A stretch of DNA of 64,000 bases from Glebionis coronaria (lineage: Eukaryota; Streptophyta; Magnoliopsida; Asterales; Asteraceae): NCBI GenBank assembly GCA_025667525.1, contig JANFOE010000057.1, forward strand, positions 310,001 to 374,000, written 5' to 3'. Both the position numbers and the translations under genes were made by a program. The notes below the pieces were generated by a model. That model was given only the letters and a program-made list of their open reading frames with translations. It was not told the DNA's origin and did no database searches. How positions within the stretch are numbered: position 1 is the first letter of the stretch; the number at the start of each line of letters is the position of its first letter. Positions 32,172-43,108 of the stretch are shown one piece after another.

Positions 32172-33010
32172 TATAGCCTCTTGGAATATAAGGGGTTTGA
32201 ACCAATCCCCTAAAAGAAAAGAGGTTCGTCAGGTTATCAATGATAATAATCTGAGTGTTTGTGCTATCTTGGAATCCCATGTTGATGCTTTAGGTGTTTA
32301 TGATATGTGTCGTAATATTTTAGCAGATGGAAGTGGTCGTCTAATGGTGGTTTGTGTACTAAAGGGACACGCATTATTCTTGGCTGGAATGATGATAATG
32401 TGGATGTTATGGTGTTGTCTCAAACAAGTCAAGTTATGCATTGTCAGATTAATACGCGTATTGATAACCGTACTTTGTTTTGCTCTTTCGTTTATGCTGA
32501 TAACTACTATATGAATCGGCGTGTTCTTTGGAATAATCTTGTTGTTCATGCTACTTTCATGCGTGATAAACCATGGGCTGTTTTGGGTGATTTTAATGCT
32601 GCACTAAATATTGAAGATCACTCATGTGGCGGATACACTCCTAATATTGCCATGCGGGATTTCAAGGAATGTGTAAATCTTATGGAAGTTATGGATCTTA
32701 ATACTACAGGTTTACACTTTACTTGGAATGAGAAACCACAGGGTGATGATGGTATTCTATAAAAGATTGATCGGATTATGTCTAACATAAAGTTTCTTAA
32801 TGAGTTTCCAGGTTGTTTTGCTATTTTTCAACCTTACAGGATTTCTGACCATTCTCCTTGTGTTTTACGTATTCCTACAGTTAGCAAACCTAAGTCTAAA
32901 CCGTTTAAATTCAGTAATTTTCTAGTGCATAAGGAGGGTATCATGAAGTGGTAGCTAATGGTTGGTTGGCCGATGTTCATGGCTGTGTTATGTTTAAGTT
33001 TGTTAAATGT
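32164..33010 (+). pseudogene. LINE-3 ORF2, endonuclease domain
   Basis: ORF2 opens at 32164 with MFSIASWNIRGLNQSP, the L1 endonuclease start. ILESHVD (the catalytic glutamate region), the IILGWNDDNVDVMVLSQTS segment, the LGDFNAALN box and a degraded terminal SDHSP-type box (ISDHSPCVLRIP at about 32840) can all be found. A frameshift near 32345, a TAA at 32761 and other stops break the frame. Confidence 0.8.
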
Positions 33011-33019
33011 TTAAAAGGC

Positions 33020-35540
33020 TTAAAGGCCTAGTTGCGCAAATTGCTTTTTGAACAGGGTAACCTTCATGATCGTGTTAATAGACTGCGTATGGAATTAGAT
33101 GCTGTTCAGCAAGCTCTTGATAGAGATCCATCTAATGTGTTGCTGAAAGAAGAGCATGCTCATTATCTAGTTGCTTTTAAAGAAGCTTCTCTTGATGAGG
33201 AACGCTTCCTTCGTCAGAAATCTAAAATTGAATGGCTTGATGCAGGAGATTCGAATACGGATTATTTTCATAATTCGGTTAAGAGTAGGGCTGCTCATAA
33301 TCGTATTTAAATGGTTCGTGACTCTCATAATGTTCTTCATGATGGTGGTGCTGTGCCTGGTGCTTTTGTTGCTCATTATGAGCAGTTTCTTGGTCAGGCA
33401 AGTGATTCAGGTGCTTTTAATACTTCTAATTTGTTTGTTCGAAGGCTTGATGTTCTGAAAGCTGCCCATATGGTTAGAGTCATCTCTGATTCTGAAATTA
33501 AAAGCGCGTTATTTTCCATGAGTGATGATAAAGCGCCTGGTCCAGATGGTTTTACTACTGCCTTTTTTAAGAAGACTTGGAATATTGTGGGTACTGATTT
33601 TACATGTGCTATTCGTGAGTTTTTCTCTAATGGAAAACTACTTAAAGAGGTTAATCATACTATCATTTCTCTTATCCCTAAGGTTTCTGTCCCAAATAAG
33701 ATTACTGATTATCGCCCCATCTCTTGTTGTAACGTTATTTTCAAATGCATTAGCAAGATAATTGCTAACCATATTAAAGGGGATTTAGGTGATTTGGTTA
33801 ATATTAATCAATCTGCTTTTGTTCCAGGTTGTAAGATCTCGGATAGTATCTTATTGACGCAAGAGTTGATGAGAAATTACCATCGTAATTTTGGTCCTCC
33901 AAGATGTGCTTTTAAGGTGGATATTCATAAAGCTTATGATACGGTGGACTGGCAGTTTCTTCGTAACATTCTGATTGGTTTTGGATTCCACCATTTAATG
34001 GTTGATTGGATTATGACGTGTGTCTCTACTACTTCGTATTCTATTTGCATTAATGGTAATCTATATGGCTGGTTTCAAGGAAAAAGAGGTCTTAGACAAG
34101 GTGATCCGTTGTCTCCGTATCTTTTCACGTTAGTTATGGAGATTCTTTCTCTCATGTTGCAGCAGAGGGTTCTTAATGTAGAGGAGTTCTATTTTCATTA
34201 ACGCTGTGAGCATCAACGTATTATAAACCTATGTTTTGCAGATGATCTTTTCTTGTTTGTTAGGGGTCACTTGGATTCTGTGCAGGTTATTATGGATGCG
34301 TTGGAGGAATTTAAGATAGCTTCGGGTTTGGTTCCAAGTATCCCCAAGAGCATTGTTTTCTTTTGTAATGTATCCACTGCTGTTAAAAGTAGTATTTTAC
34401 ATATCATGCCTATTGCTGAAGGCATGTTACCTGTAAGATACCTTGGTGTTCCTCTCATTTCGTCTAGGCTTCTATATAGGGATTGTAAAGTCCTTGTAGA
34501 AAAGCTTGAGAGTAGAGTAAATGATTGGCGTAATAAGTTTCTTTCTTTAGCAGGAAGACTCCAGTTAGTTCGTTCAGTGCTTTCATCTATGTGTATTTAC
34601 TGGGCGTCTGTCTTTGTTTTACCTGTTCGGATTATTCATGATTTGGAACAGCTTATGAGAGGCTTCTTATGTTGTCAAGGTGAAATGAAGAAAGCTAAGG
34701 CTAAAGTTGCTTGGGACTCTGTCTGTACCCCGTTTTATGAAGGTGGCCTTGGTATTCGTAAGCTTTCTGATTTTAATGCTGCTTTAATGGTTTCTCATAT
34801 CTGGTGTATCCTTACTCGTAAAGAATCTTTATGGGTTAATTGGATTTATTCTTACATGTTAAAGGATAGAAGTTTTTGGGACGTTCCATGTATTGGTGAT
34901 ATGAGTTGGGGCTGGAGAAAACTTCTATAGATTAGATCACGTGTTCGTCAGTTTATTTGGTACAAGATTAATAATGGTAAGGTTGCTTCTATGTGGTTTG
35001 ATAATTGGGCAGATTTATGTCCATTACGGGACGTTCTTACGGTTCGTAGCATCACAAGATCAGGGCTCTCTCTTTCTAATAAGGTTAGGGATCTTATCAT
35101 TGATGGTATTTGGTAGTGGCCGCATGAATGGAATGCTAGATTTCCGAGCATTGTCTCTATTCTTGTCCCTGTTATTAACGATGATAAGGATGATGACTTG
35201 ATGTCGTAGGATATAAATGGGGTTTTACATCCTTTTTCAGTTTCATTAGCATGGGACTCCATACGGTATAGGGCTTTGATGGTTAATTGGTACCATGCTG
35301 TTTGGTTCGCTCATTGTATTCCTCGTCACTCTATTCACTTGTGGTTAGTGGTTAGAAGAAAATTGAAGACTCAAGATCGGCTTAGGCAATGGGATGTTGG
35401 CCCTTTGGTGGATTTAAGCCTTCTTCGATGTCCTCTGTATAAATTGGTGCCGGATTCTCATGACCATCTTTTCTTTGAATGTTCTTATTCTGTGCAGGTT
35501 TGCTCTAAGGTTCGGGTCCTCTGTGATATGGATAGCGTTC
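33020..35540 (+). pseudogene. LINE-3 ORF2, reverse transcriptase and following domains
   Basis: The RT linker starts near 33032. The frame 33311-34201 carries the RT motifs KAPGPDGF, SLIPKV, YRPISCCNV, QSAFVPG, VDIHKAYDTVDW and GLRQGDPLSPYLF. After a TAA near 34199 the catalytic FADDLFLFVRG follows at 34232-34265. Downstream come thumb sequence (RYLGVPLIS, then FLSLAGRLQLVRSVLSSM) to a TAG at 34930. The zf-RVT-like end carries LWLVVRRKLKTQDRL and PDSHDHLFFEC. Five or more stops make it inactive. The TRIM inserted directly after LCDMDSV. Confidence 0.88.
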
Positions 35541-35927
35541 TGATGTAGCAAAAATAACCAAGTAACAAAGATATATAATTGAATCTGTTGATTCCAAATA
35601 ATACCAGACACAATCCGTCCAACTATCGTTGATTTAAAAAGAATACCGATAATCTGGTAAACTCCAACAATCGTTGATTCAACGAATACCCGATTATTAG
35701 GATGAAATCAAACAATAAACCCTAACCTGGATTTAAGTTGATTAACAAAAGACTAAAAGTCTGTATTTTTTTATTCATAGCTTCATAATAATTCAATACA
35801 ATAAACCCAAGTCCTAATTTTATAGGAAAACTAAACTTGTGGAAAAAGATACACAAAATAAGATTACTAAATAGAAGATACCACAAACTAAACTAAATAA
35901 CTAGTTTATTTTTATGTTCCTTCTTCA
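35541..35927 (-). repeat. TRIM LTR 1 (387 bp)
   Basis: Runs from TGATGTAGCAAAAATAACC to GTTCCTTCTTCA. It shares AATCCGTCCAACTATCGTTG and CCTAACCTGGATTTAAGTTG with LTR 2 and LTR 3. Confidence 0.88.
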
Positions 35928-36477
35928 TTCTCCCCCACTTCAAAAAACTCGTCCTCGAGTTTGTGTCGCTCGTCCCTTGTACTCGTAGCATCCAAATTTG
36001 TACCCCTTGCATCAAATTCCCTTTATTTATAATGAATCTACCTCGAACCTTGATCGTCTTTAAACCAAACTTATCGACCATGGGTGCGGTTTCTTGATAT
36101 ATGGTTTTTTCAATCAAGATACTAACATCCACCCATTTACTTTTCTGCAACCAAAGTAACTCATAAGGGTTTGAGACAACGGGTTTTGAATACTCAACAC
36201 TAGGATCATTAGCCAAAACTATAACATATTCGATGTTCTCTTCTTTGCCACCAAATATTTCTTCCTAAAAAAATCCTTCTTCCTCCTCAATGACATCTTT
36301 AAGATCGGTATCATAAACTGCCATTGACTCTTCCTCATATTGATCATCATCAAATATTAGAGGTCCTTCATAATCGTCACCCTCCATGTCATAATCTGTC
36401 CATTCATAAAAAAGTGAACCATCACCCTCAAAGAATGGATATTCTAACTCTTCACCTTCACATCTCCTTGGAAACAT
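35893..36477 (-). CDS. TRIM interior ORF with one in-frame TAG, function unknown
   Basis: From the minus-strand ATG at 36477, 31 bp inside the primer site, a frame runs 70 codons to a TAG (36267-36265). It then stays open in the same frame for about 123 more codons, to 35893 inside LTR 1. The first part is very acidic (FPRRCEGEELEYPFFEGDG, then DDDQYEEESM). The second has WLQKSKWVDVSILIEK and then IWMLRVQGTSDTN, with a charged end (KWGRMKKEHKNK). The second part reminds me of a domain seen beside plant Gypsy elements, but I cannot name it. The TAG may be a recent mutation or a read-through site. No RT, protease or zinc motif is present. Confidence 0.5.
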
Positions 36478-36493
36478 CTTAATCAGGAACTTC

Positions 36494-36507
36494 GGCTCTT
36501 GATACCA
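36494..36507 (-). other. TRIM primer binding site
   Basis: The minus strand reads TGGTATCAAGAGCC, identical to the site of the Copia element at 3561-3574, including the extra A. It lies 2 bp from LTR 2. Confidence 0.8.
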
Positions 36508-36509
36508 AC

Positions 36510-36892
36510 TGATGTAGACTAAAAAACAAAGTAACAAAGATAGATAATTGAATCTGTTGATTCCATAGAATACCAGACACAATCCGTCCAACTATCGTTG
36601 ATTCAAAAAGAATACCGATAATCAGGTAAACTCCAACAATCGTTGATTCAACGAATACCCGATTATTAGGATGAAAATCAAACAACAAACCCTAACCTGG
36701 ATTTAAGTTGATTAACAAAAGACTAAAAGTATGTATTTTTTTATTCATAGCTTTATAATAATTCAATACAATAACCCAAGTCCTAATTTTATACGAAAAC
36801 TAAACTTGTGGAAAATGATACACAAAATAAGATTACTAAATACAAGATACCACAAACTAAACTAAATAACCAGTTTAGTTTTATGTTCCTTT
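36510..36892 (-). repeat. TRIM LTR 2
   Basis: Starts TGATGTAGACTAAAAAACA and ends near ATGTTCCTT. It has several differences from LTR 1 and LTR 3 at its start (ACTAAAAAACAAAG). Confidence 0.8.
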
Positions 36893-37276
36893 GTTATTTT
36901 CGCTACAAAGTAACAAAGATAGATAATTGAATCTGTTGATTCCAAAAAATACCAGACACAATCCGTCCAACTATCGTTGATTCAAGAAGAATACCGATAA
37001 TCAGGTAAACTCCAACAATCGTTGATTTAACGAATACCCGATTATTAGAATGAAATCAAACAATAAACCCTAACCTGGATTTAAGTTGATTAACAAAAGA
37101 CTAAAAGTCTGTATTTTTTTATTCATATCTCAATAAATAATTCAATACAATAAACCCAAGTCCTAATTTCATAGGAAAACTAAACTTGTGGAAAAAGATA
37201 CACAAAATAAGATTACTAAATAAAAGATACCACAAACTAAACTAAATAACCAGTTTATTTTTATGTTCCTTCATCA
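36893..37276 (-). repeat. TRIM LTR 3, directly abutting LTR 2
   Basis: At the join, GTTATTTTCGCTACA is close to the reverse complement of the usual LTR start (TGTAGCAAAAATAAC). After it LTR 3 continues AAGTAACAAAG and ends CTTCATCA. Confidence 0.75.
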
Positions 37277-37583
37277 CGTTCCCCCTCGAATTGATGATAT
37301 ACTAGCTTATGTTATTCAAATTTCTAAGGGAAAATCTTGCCCTAGCATCCTTGCACGTATTGTGTTGGCTGCTACTGCGTACTTTATATGGATGGAACGT
37401 AATTCAATACTTTTCAAGACAAAGCAGATGGCGGTTGATCAGCTTGTTCAGATTATTTGTGATACTATTCGATTGAAGTTGATTTCATTTCATTTTAAGA
37501 AGTTGTCTACCAGGTCGAGTTTGATGCTTGACAAATGGAGGGTGCCGAGCTTTAGAGTTTCTTACGATGGGAGTGTCAGGTGA
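37277..37583 (+). pseudogene. LINE-3 ORF2, C-terminal end
   Basis: The frame resumes after the TRIM with PPRIDDILAYVIQISKG, then ILARIVLAATAYFIWMERN, and ends DKWRVPSFRVSYDGSVR and TGA. This matches the end of LINE-2 ORF2 (IIARLLVGSTTYYLWRERN). It is the only terminal piece of ORF2 without a stop in the middle. Confidence 0.8.
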
Positions 37584-37915
37584 GGGTTGTACTCTTTTTT
37601 CCTTGTCAAAGGTTTTTCCCACTGGGTTTTCTTTGGCAAGGTTTTTTAAGGAGGAAGGCTCATTTGGATTTCCTTTCTCCTATCGTGGTGTTGTTGGAAG
37701 CTGAAGAGAATGCGTGTCTTCATGTTTGCATCTTGGTTTCTATCTAGTTTACTTGTATTGTAGTTCTAGTTTAGTTAGTGTTTATGTCATTGCATAACAA
37801 TGTGTTAACATGCTTCCTGTAGCATGCGGTTAATGTGGTATCTCAGCCACATTCCTTTGTACTTCAATATTTTCTTGGTTAATATATTTACCGGGGAAAC
37901 CCTTTACCAAAAGAA
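37584..37915 (+). other. LINE-3 3' UTR and end
   Basis: Matches the LINE-2 3' UTR (minus, 46990-46660): shared words include TTTTCCCACTGGGTTTTC-like and GTGGCTGAGATACC-like segments. It ends TACCGGGGAAACCCTTTACC followed by a short A-rich tail. The tail is weak compared with LINE-2. Confidence 0.75.
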
Positions 37916-39379
37916 CCTATTTCAAAAGCTATAATTCTGTAGAAATGTTTTTGTTATGATTATAAACTTGTTTTGAAAACTTATTTTAAAATCCTAGATC
38001 ATTTGGTCTATTTTTGAGGTTGTTATGTGATTTTTACAAGTATAGGGACTAAAATTGTCATTTTTGAAACTATTTAATATTTTGGGCCAAAAGTCTCATT
38101 TTATGAAATTTAAAGCTATAATAATAAATTTTGGAAAGTTTGAGGTCCTAAGGTTAAATATTGAAGGTTTAAAATGCAAATACTAAAACTATATACTTAA
38201 GGGGTTAAAAGTGTAATTATACCAAAATGTAACCACAAGGGCTATTTTTGACAACTTTGAAACTAAAGAAGATTAATCATGAATATGTGAAAGTAATGAA
38301 AGTATCATGTTAGTAGGGAGCTTTTTACAAAGATGTTCCATCTCGATATTACGTTTTGACTGAGTGGTTGGGTTTACGATTTAAAGTGCCCTCGCTCCTC
38401 AAACGTTTATAGAATAGCTTCTTAGTATGATGGCCCGAACAATGGTGCTAGAATTACAACCAAATATTAAAAAAAGAATATATAACCAAACACTTAACAA
38501 TATTGAACCAAAAATCAAAGACTTGATACTATACACAATGTAGTACTCCATGTTTATGTGAGATCAAGCTGTTATTCATGAGACCAAGTTGTGGTTTGTA
38601 TGATCAAGCTGTTTATCTATGAATGAAATATATCTGATTATAACTCGGATTCTATTGACATAAGGTGAGTTCATAGCCTCACTTTTTAAATGCTTTCTAA
38701 ATGATTTCAAAACCCGTGAGGGGGATATATGCTAAAACTGGAATACAAGTGCTTTTAAAATTGTATGGTATGATTATTGATACTATGTTTACTACTGCCA
38801 TTAAAGTCCCTTTTTTATCATGAACCGCTAATCATTTCTTGAAAATGAGAGCTAATATTATGAATAGTACTATTTGGGGTTTGACATCCCCTATCTGGGC
38901 AAGTCGCGCTTGCTAGCAGCTGAAGGTTCCTACCTTGGCTAAACAGATACACTTTATTTTGCTTAACTCAGGAGTTTGGCAAACTTCCTGTATAAGGGCA
39001 ATTTGTTGGTTTTTGTATGTCAAGTAACGGACTATTTTATGTGGGTGTATAACAACGTATCCCGGAGGACATAATTGTATTCAAAACATGTTTAAACCCT
39101 ATTAATTCACTCAACCTTTGTGTTGACATTAAGCATATATCTAAGGAATTGTTGATTGATAGCATGGAGCAGCACAAGGATGGCATGAAGAGCCACAAGA
39201 CTGAAATTATTCTAGATTTTGGGAACCTCATTTTGTAAAACTCTGATTTTTCAATAAAATATAAAGAAAGTTGATTTCATCACTCTTTTGAGTTGTTTTC
39301 TATTATTATGACTTGTGTTCTATGAAGTAATACCCCAGATCAATGTTCTGCTACGTAAAGGTAAAATGGGGGTGTTACA
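37916..39379 (+). repeat. G1 LTR A, second part
   Basis: Begins with the second copy of the LINE-3 target duplication and continues as LTR B does from 45290 (AAGCTATAATT, then GGGCCAAAAGT, then AAGTGCCCTCGCTCCTCAAA). Ends GGGGGTGTTACA. The end matches the TGTGACA start as a short inverted repeat. Confidence 0.85.
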
Positions 39380-39395
39380 TACTAGTCCTTTCTAC

Positions 39396-40129
39396 CAATG
39401 TTTTAAAAACCGGTTTGACCCGGCCGGTTCAACCGGTTCAACCGGGAACCGGGGTCGTGACCGGTCCGTTGTAAGCCGGGTTTTTTCTCACATTTAGACC
39501 GGATTGACCCGCCGGGTTCTTATCGAACCGGGTCAAACCGCGGACCGGAACCGTCCGGTGTAAACCGTATTAAAGAGATTGATGTAACAGATTAGGTACT
39601 TGAACATGTTGTTTGTGGAATCGATCTTAGATGACGGCGTTTTTGATTTTTTTACGCTATCGAGAGTAAAATGATGTTGAGCAAGTGATGGTTGAAAATG
39701 AGAATCAATATTTGGATGAGGAGACTTATGATTTCATAGTTTTTGGATTTGTTATATGAAATGAGCAGCAGGAGGAAAGTTTGAGCTGATAGAAAGTTTG
39801 AGGGGATTTTTTTTTGAAGGATAAGTTTGAGGGGATGACAGCGAGCCATGATGTTTTTAATGACAGCTAATAGTCAAATACACCTTTATGATGGTTTTAA
39901 TGACAGCTAATAGTTAAATACACCTTTTAATGTTTTGTCTTTTTGGAAACTGGAAGTGTGCTGTATTATATTATCACATCGACACTTCAAACATAGGTAC
40001 TTTTTTATTTTTCATTAAACCGGTTTGACCCGGTGGTTCAACCGGTTGAACCGGTAACCCGGTAAACCGGTAACCCGGTGAACCGGTAACGTGGCCGGGT
40101 CAATTAAAAAACCGGGTTTTAAAACATTG
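39396..40129. mobile_element. hAT-type MITE (734 bp)
   Basis: Terminal inverted repeats CAATGTTTTAAAAACCGG and CCGGGTTTTAAAACATTG (one gap) are flanked by the exact 8-bp duplication CTTTCTAC (39388-39395 and 40130-40137). An 8-bp duplication is the hAT signature. Both subterminal regions are packed with ACCGG or CCGGTT words (39418-39560 and 40018-40085), the kind of sites hAT transposases bind. There is no transposase ORF, so it depends on a partner. Confidence 0.93.
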
Positions 40130-40137
40130 CTTTCTAC

Positions 40138-40580
40138 TAATAATAACAATCACCTTAACCCTTTTTCACTAGAAAATAATCCCCAACCAAATAATGAAAA
40201 TATACCTATTCCGCAGTATCAAACTCCTTCATCCCAAGCTTCTAATAATATCCCAACTAACCAAAACCTATTTGTGGAACAAATGGAAAATATGATCAAT
40301 TATTTCAACGAAGTGCCACCCAACCGTATTGAGGATTTAGAATATGAAGTTGAAAGGCGAAGGGGTGAACAAGAAATGATGCAAGACGAAATAGAGAAAT
40401 TAGAGAGTAATTTAGTAAGAGTAAGCAATGAGAATTTTACGTAATAGGCAAAGGATAAGTGAAGAGGAAATCACCTTAGCAAGAGCAAGAATGGCAGCAA
40501 TGGAAAAACTTATCGAGGATATTCAAGTTCGACACCAAGACAACATCAAAGCTCTCTTGGCAGAAATTAAGGATCCCTAG
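40138..40580 (+). pseudogene. G1-B gag N-terminal coiled coil
   Basis: Asparagine- and proline-rich sequence (NPFSLENNPQPNNENIPIP) leads into a strongly charged coiled coil (RIEDLEYEVERRRGEQEMM). A frame change near 40430 gives ISEEEITLARARMAAMEKL, ending at a TAG at 40578-40580. An apparent ATG at 40091 lies inside the MITE and is not the original start. Asparagine-rich and coiled-coil N-termini are known in some plant Gypsy Gags. Confidence 0.55.
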
Positions 40581-41052
40581 AAGAAGAAATAGACCAACTT
40601 ATAAATATTTCAGCTTCCCAAAAAGCCTTGTAATTATTTTAGCTATCAGTCTTTACTTTTATGTAACAAAGAAGCTTATCTGTCTACTAGTAAAGCAAAT
40701 TGTTAATAAATAATAATTTATTTTTCATCTTTCCTTTATTTGCATACTATTCTAGAAAAGAGAAATACTTGAAACGTATAAGTCTTTAAAAGAATTATAG
40801 CAAAAGAAAGATATTATCTTAAACTAAAAAGGACTTCTCAAGTCTATTTAGTTAAAGAGAGTATTAATATGAATAAAGGATAAATCACCTAAGAAATCTA
40901 GGACAAGTTACTAGTTGTGTGAGCCTTATAAACCTATTCCCTAAAAACTTTTATGTTTCTAAATTTTTGGAAAATTTATGCTCGTAAAGTGTTGTATGTA
41001 TACACATATGACAAATGCTTAAATAGACAAGTATATCTAAATTTCAAAAATT

Positions 41053-41768
41053 TTGTCTTCTACTTTCAGAATGACACATTTAAGGACATCCGTATCTTCT
41101 ACCCTAACTCTCGAAAGACTTCAGCAAATAACTAACGATGAAGTAGCTACAGCCTTGAAAATACCAATCTTCAAAATAGTAAGGAATGCTAATCCAACGG
41201 AAGACTATATAACTAGCCAGTTATATAAATTCCTAGGAAATGAAGATGTTATTTGTATTGCTGATTGGATTAAGAGGACAAAAACAATTTTCTTCCAAAA
41301 TAGTTGCGTTGAGGATCGCCAAGTAAAGCTTGCTATTAGTACCTCAACTAATGAAGCATTTTCATGGGGGAATTACTATACTCAACTTATTGGTTTAGAA
41401 GAATCCTATTAGACTAAGTGGTTAGATTTTAAGTGCCTCTAATAACACGATATTATCCTTCAAAAGAAATAGAGAAAATGAAAAAGGAATTTTGCAATCT
41501 AGTAACACAAGGAATTGATCTCAAATCATATTTAATAAAATTTCAAGAGTTAGCAGAATTGTATCCTATCATTGATTCGCAAAGGATGATGAAGGATCTT
41601 ATCAAAGGATTTCCCCAAAGATTCAGAAGGATGATTACTATTCTTAAACCCCATAGTTTAGAAGAATCCATTAAGATTTCCTAGAAATTAATGGATCAAG
41701 TAATCAAGCACAATCCTGTGCAAGAATCCAACACCCTTAAACGTAAATTTATCAAAGAAGAAAAATAA
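41053..41768 (+). pseudogene. G1-B gag core
   Basis: Two consecutive frames (41053-41412 and 41433-41684), then further codons to a TAA at 41766-41768, encode a Gypsy Gag core. Landmarks are ADWIKRTKTIFFQNSC, KKEFCNLVTQGIDLKSY, FQELAELYP and IKGFPQRFRRMI, which follow the retrotransposon Gag pattern of Tekay elements. A stop near 41410, a frame change at about 41430 and another TAG near 41684 interrupt it. A zinc knuckle CFKIGHQTQYC follows at about 41957-41992. Confidence 0.75.
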
Positions 41769-42299
41769 TCCGCTGAAACTAAACCCAATCCCCTAAACTT
41801 TACCTATGATCCCTATTTTCCCTACCTATATTACCCAAATCCTAACCTAGTTAACCATTCAGAACCAATAAGATACAACGACTATGCTAGACATATTCCC
41901 CAATGTATGAATCGTCTATTGCATCACACTGGAAATTACACAATAAAGTACCAGGATTGCTTCAAAATAGGTCATCAAACACAATACTGTTAGAGCAAGG
42001 CGAATTTTTAGATTTTTCCTAAGATTTCTGTACTTTGTAAATAAATAAGTGTGTTAAACATACGTGAGCATTATCAATAAAAATCTATGGAATTTTTGAT
42101 TTCATTTCTATGTGTTATTTTACTTCACTATCTGGCAGAGTAACTCATTTGTGTTACATGTACTTAGAATTATATGTGTTTGATTATCTTTGGACTAAAT
42201 ATTTAACTTATGCTTTAACAGAATTTCGAAATCTGAATTACGAAATGTTTAACCTAAATTTTTCTTATGAAAAGTGGGTAAGAACAAGTAATGAGAAAC

Positions 42300-42560
42300 T
42301 TATTTCATAATTTCTTAAGATACGACATGACACCATATGGATTATTATCAATTGTATTTCATAAAAGGATATGGAAACTTTAACAAGGTTATCCCTAAAA
42401 TAATCTGTTGACATAAAGTACCGATATGTGTAATATTGAATACATTAAGAAAGAACATTTCCCTATATACCAATAGGTTAAAGTGAGAGAACTATCCAGA
42501 TGTTAGAATTTTATACTCCATGTATGCATTATATTATCTAGAATTGCACCTATCCTATAA
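42300..42560 (+). pseudogene. G1-B integrase remnant
   Basis: Frames near 42320-42345 give IRHDTIWIIIN, and 42371-42400 give METLTRLSLK followed by TAA at 42401-42403. This is the same stop at the same codon as in G1-A (18940). Beyond it, ILEFYTPCMHY (about 42500) corresponds to the segment after the second catalytic residue. It follows the gag zinc knuckle after only about 300 bp, so RT is deleted. Confidence 0.65.
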
Positions 42561-43108
42561 AACGTATTATAGTGATAGAGCAGTCGTAGTGCAATAGGAA
42601 GTAACTGTTAACTGTTTACCGGATTAAAATGGTGATTTGTGAAACATCTTTTCCAAGAGTAATCACAAATATTTTCTCAAGAAGGATGAGAAGCTACACC
42701 ATGTAAAAATATATTAACATTGGTAAAATGCTTTCCTTATTGATTTTAAGAGATGCAATAATTAATTTATGATTTTTAAGTGAGTTGTAACTTATTAACT
42801 TGAGTTTTACCAAAAGAAACTCATAAATAATCACATTCCTATTTAGAGAACTAGAGAGGATTTACCTGATTAATTGGTACGATTTACACTTATTCTTATA
42901 ATCTTTATAAGATTTTATTACAACCTAAATAGTCAATATATCATTCTTCGCGATAACTCTAAAAAGATTGAGTAAAAAGAAATAACAACGGTAAGAACTT
43001 TATCATTGATATATGAATAGAATGTTAAGTAGAACACAAGAACTACATCTGCCTTTTTGATACACTATGTTATAATCTCGGGACGAGATTTCTTTAAGGG
43101 GAAGAGGC

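Larger units (their letters stand above)
35541..37276 (-). mobile_element. TRIM-like LTR element with three LTRs (1736 bp)
   Basis: It begins TGATGTAGC and ends CTTCATCA, with the exact 5-bp duplication CGTTC (35536-35540 and 37277-37281), and splits LINE-3 ORF2. There is one 582-bp interior (35928-36509) between LTR 1 and LTR 2, and LTR 3 follows LTR 2 directly. The minus orientation is shown by the primer site at 36507-36494 and the polypurine tract AAGTGGGGGAGAA near 35940-35928. No RT or integrase is encoded. Confidence 0.88.
22058..37915 (+). mobile_element. LINE-3: near full-length L1-type LINE, with two insertions
   Basis: The plus-strand LINE inserted into G1 LTR A. Its 5' UTR begins at 22058 (ATCTTGAAACCCTAAAAACATC split over the boundary) and runs to 22192, is interrupted by Athila, resumes at 29813 (ACAAAGTCCTTG), and continues through ORF1 and ORF2. 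A TRIM interrupts ORF2 at 35541-37276. The 3' end CCTTTACCAAAAGAA lies at 37915. Joining across Athila recreates the order seen in LINE-2. Without insertions it is about 6.5 kb. All frames have stops or shifts. Confidence 0.9.
39380..43108 (+). mobile_element. G1-B: Tekay-like Gypsy internal region
   Basis: It directly follows LTR A and ends in the polypurine tract TTTAAGGGGAAGAGGC before LTR B. Order: hAT MITE, coiled-coil gag N-terminus, gag core, zinc knuckle, integrase remnant, spacer. No primer binding site is recognisable next to LTR A. Protease, RT and RNase H are missing, as in G1-A. The stretch 42560-43085 has no recognisable gene. Confidence 0.7.

Noticed and set aside
40091..40137. 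ATG at 40091 as the true gag start
   Set aside because: These bases lie inside the hAT MITE and its target duplication, so the ATG was brought by the insertion.
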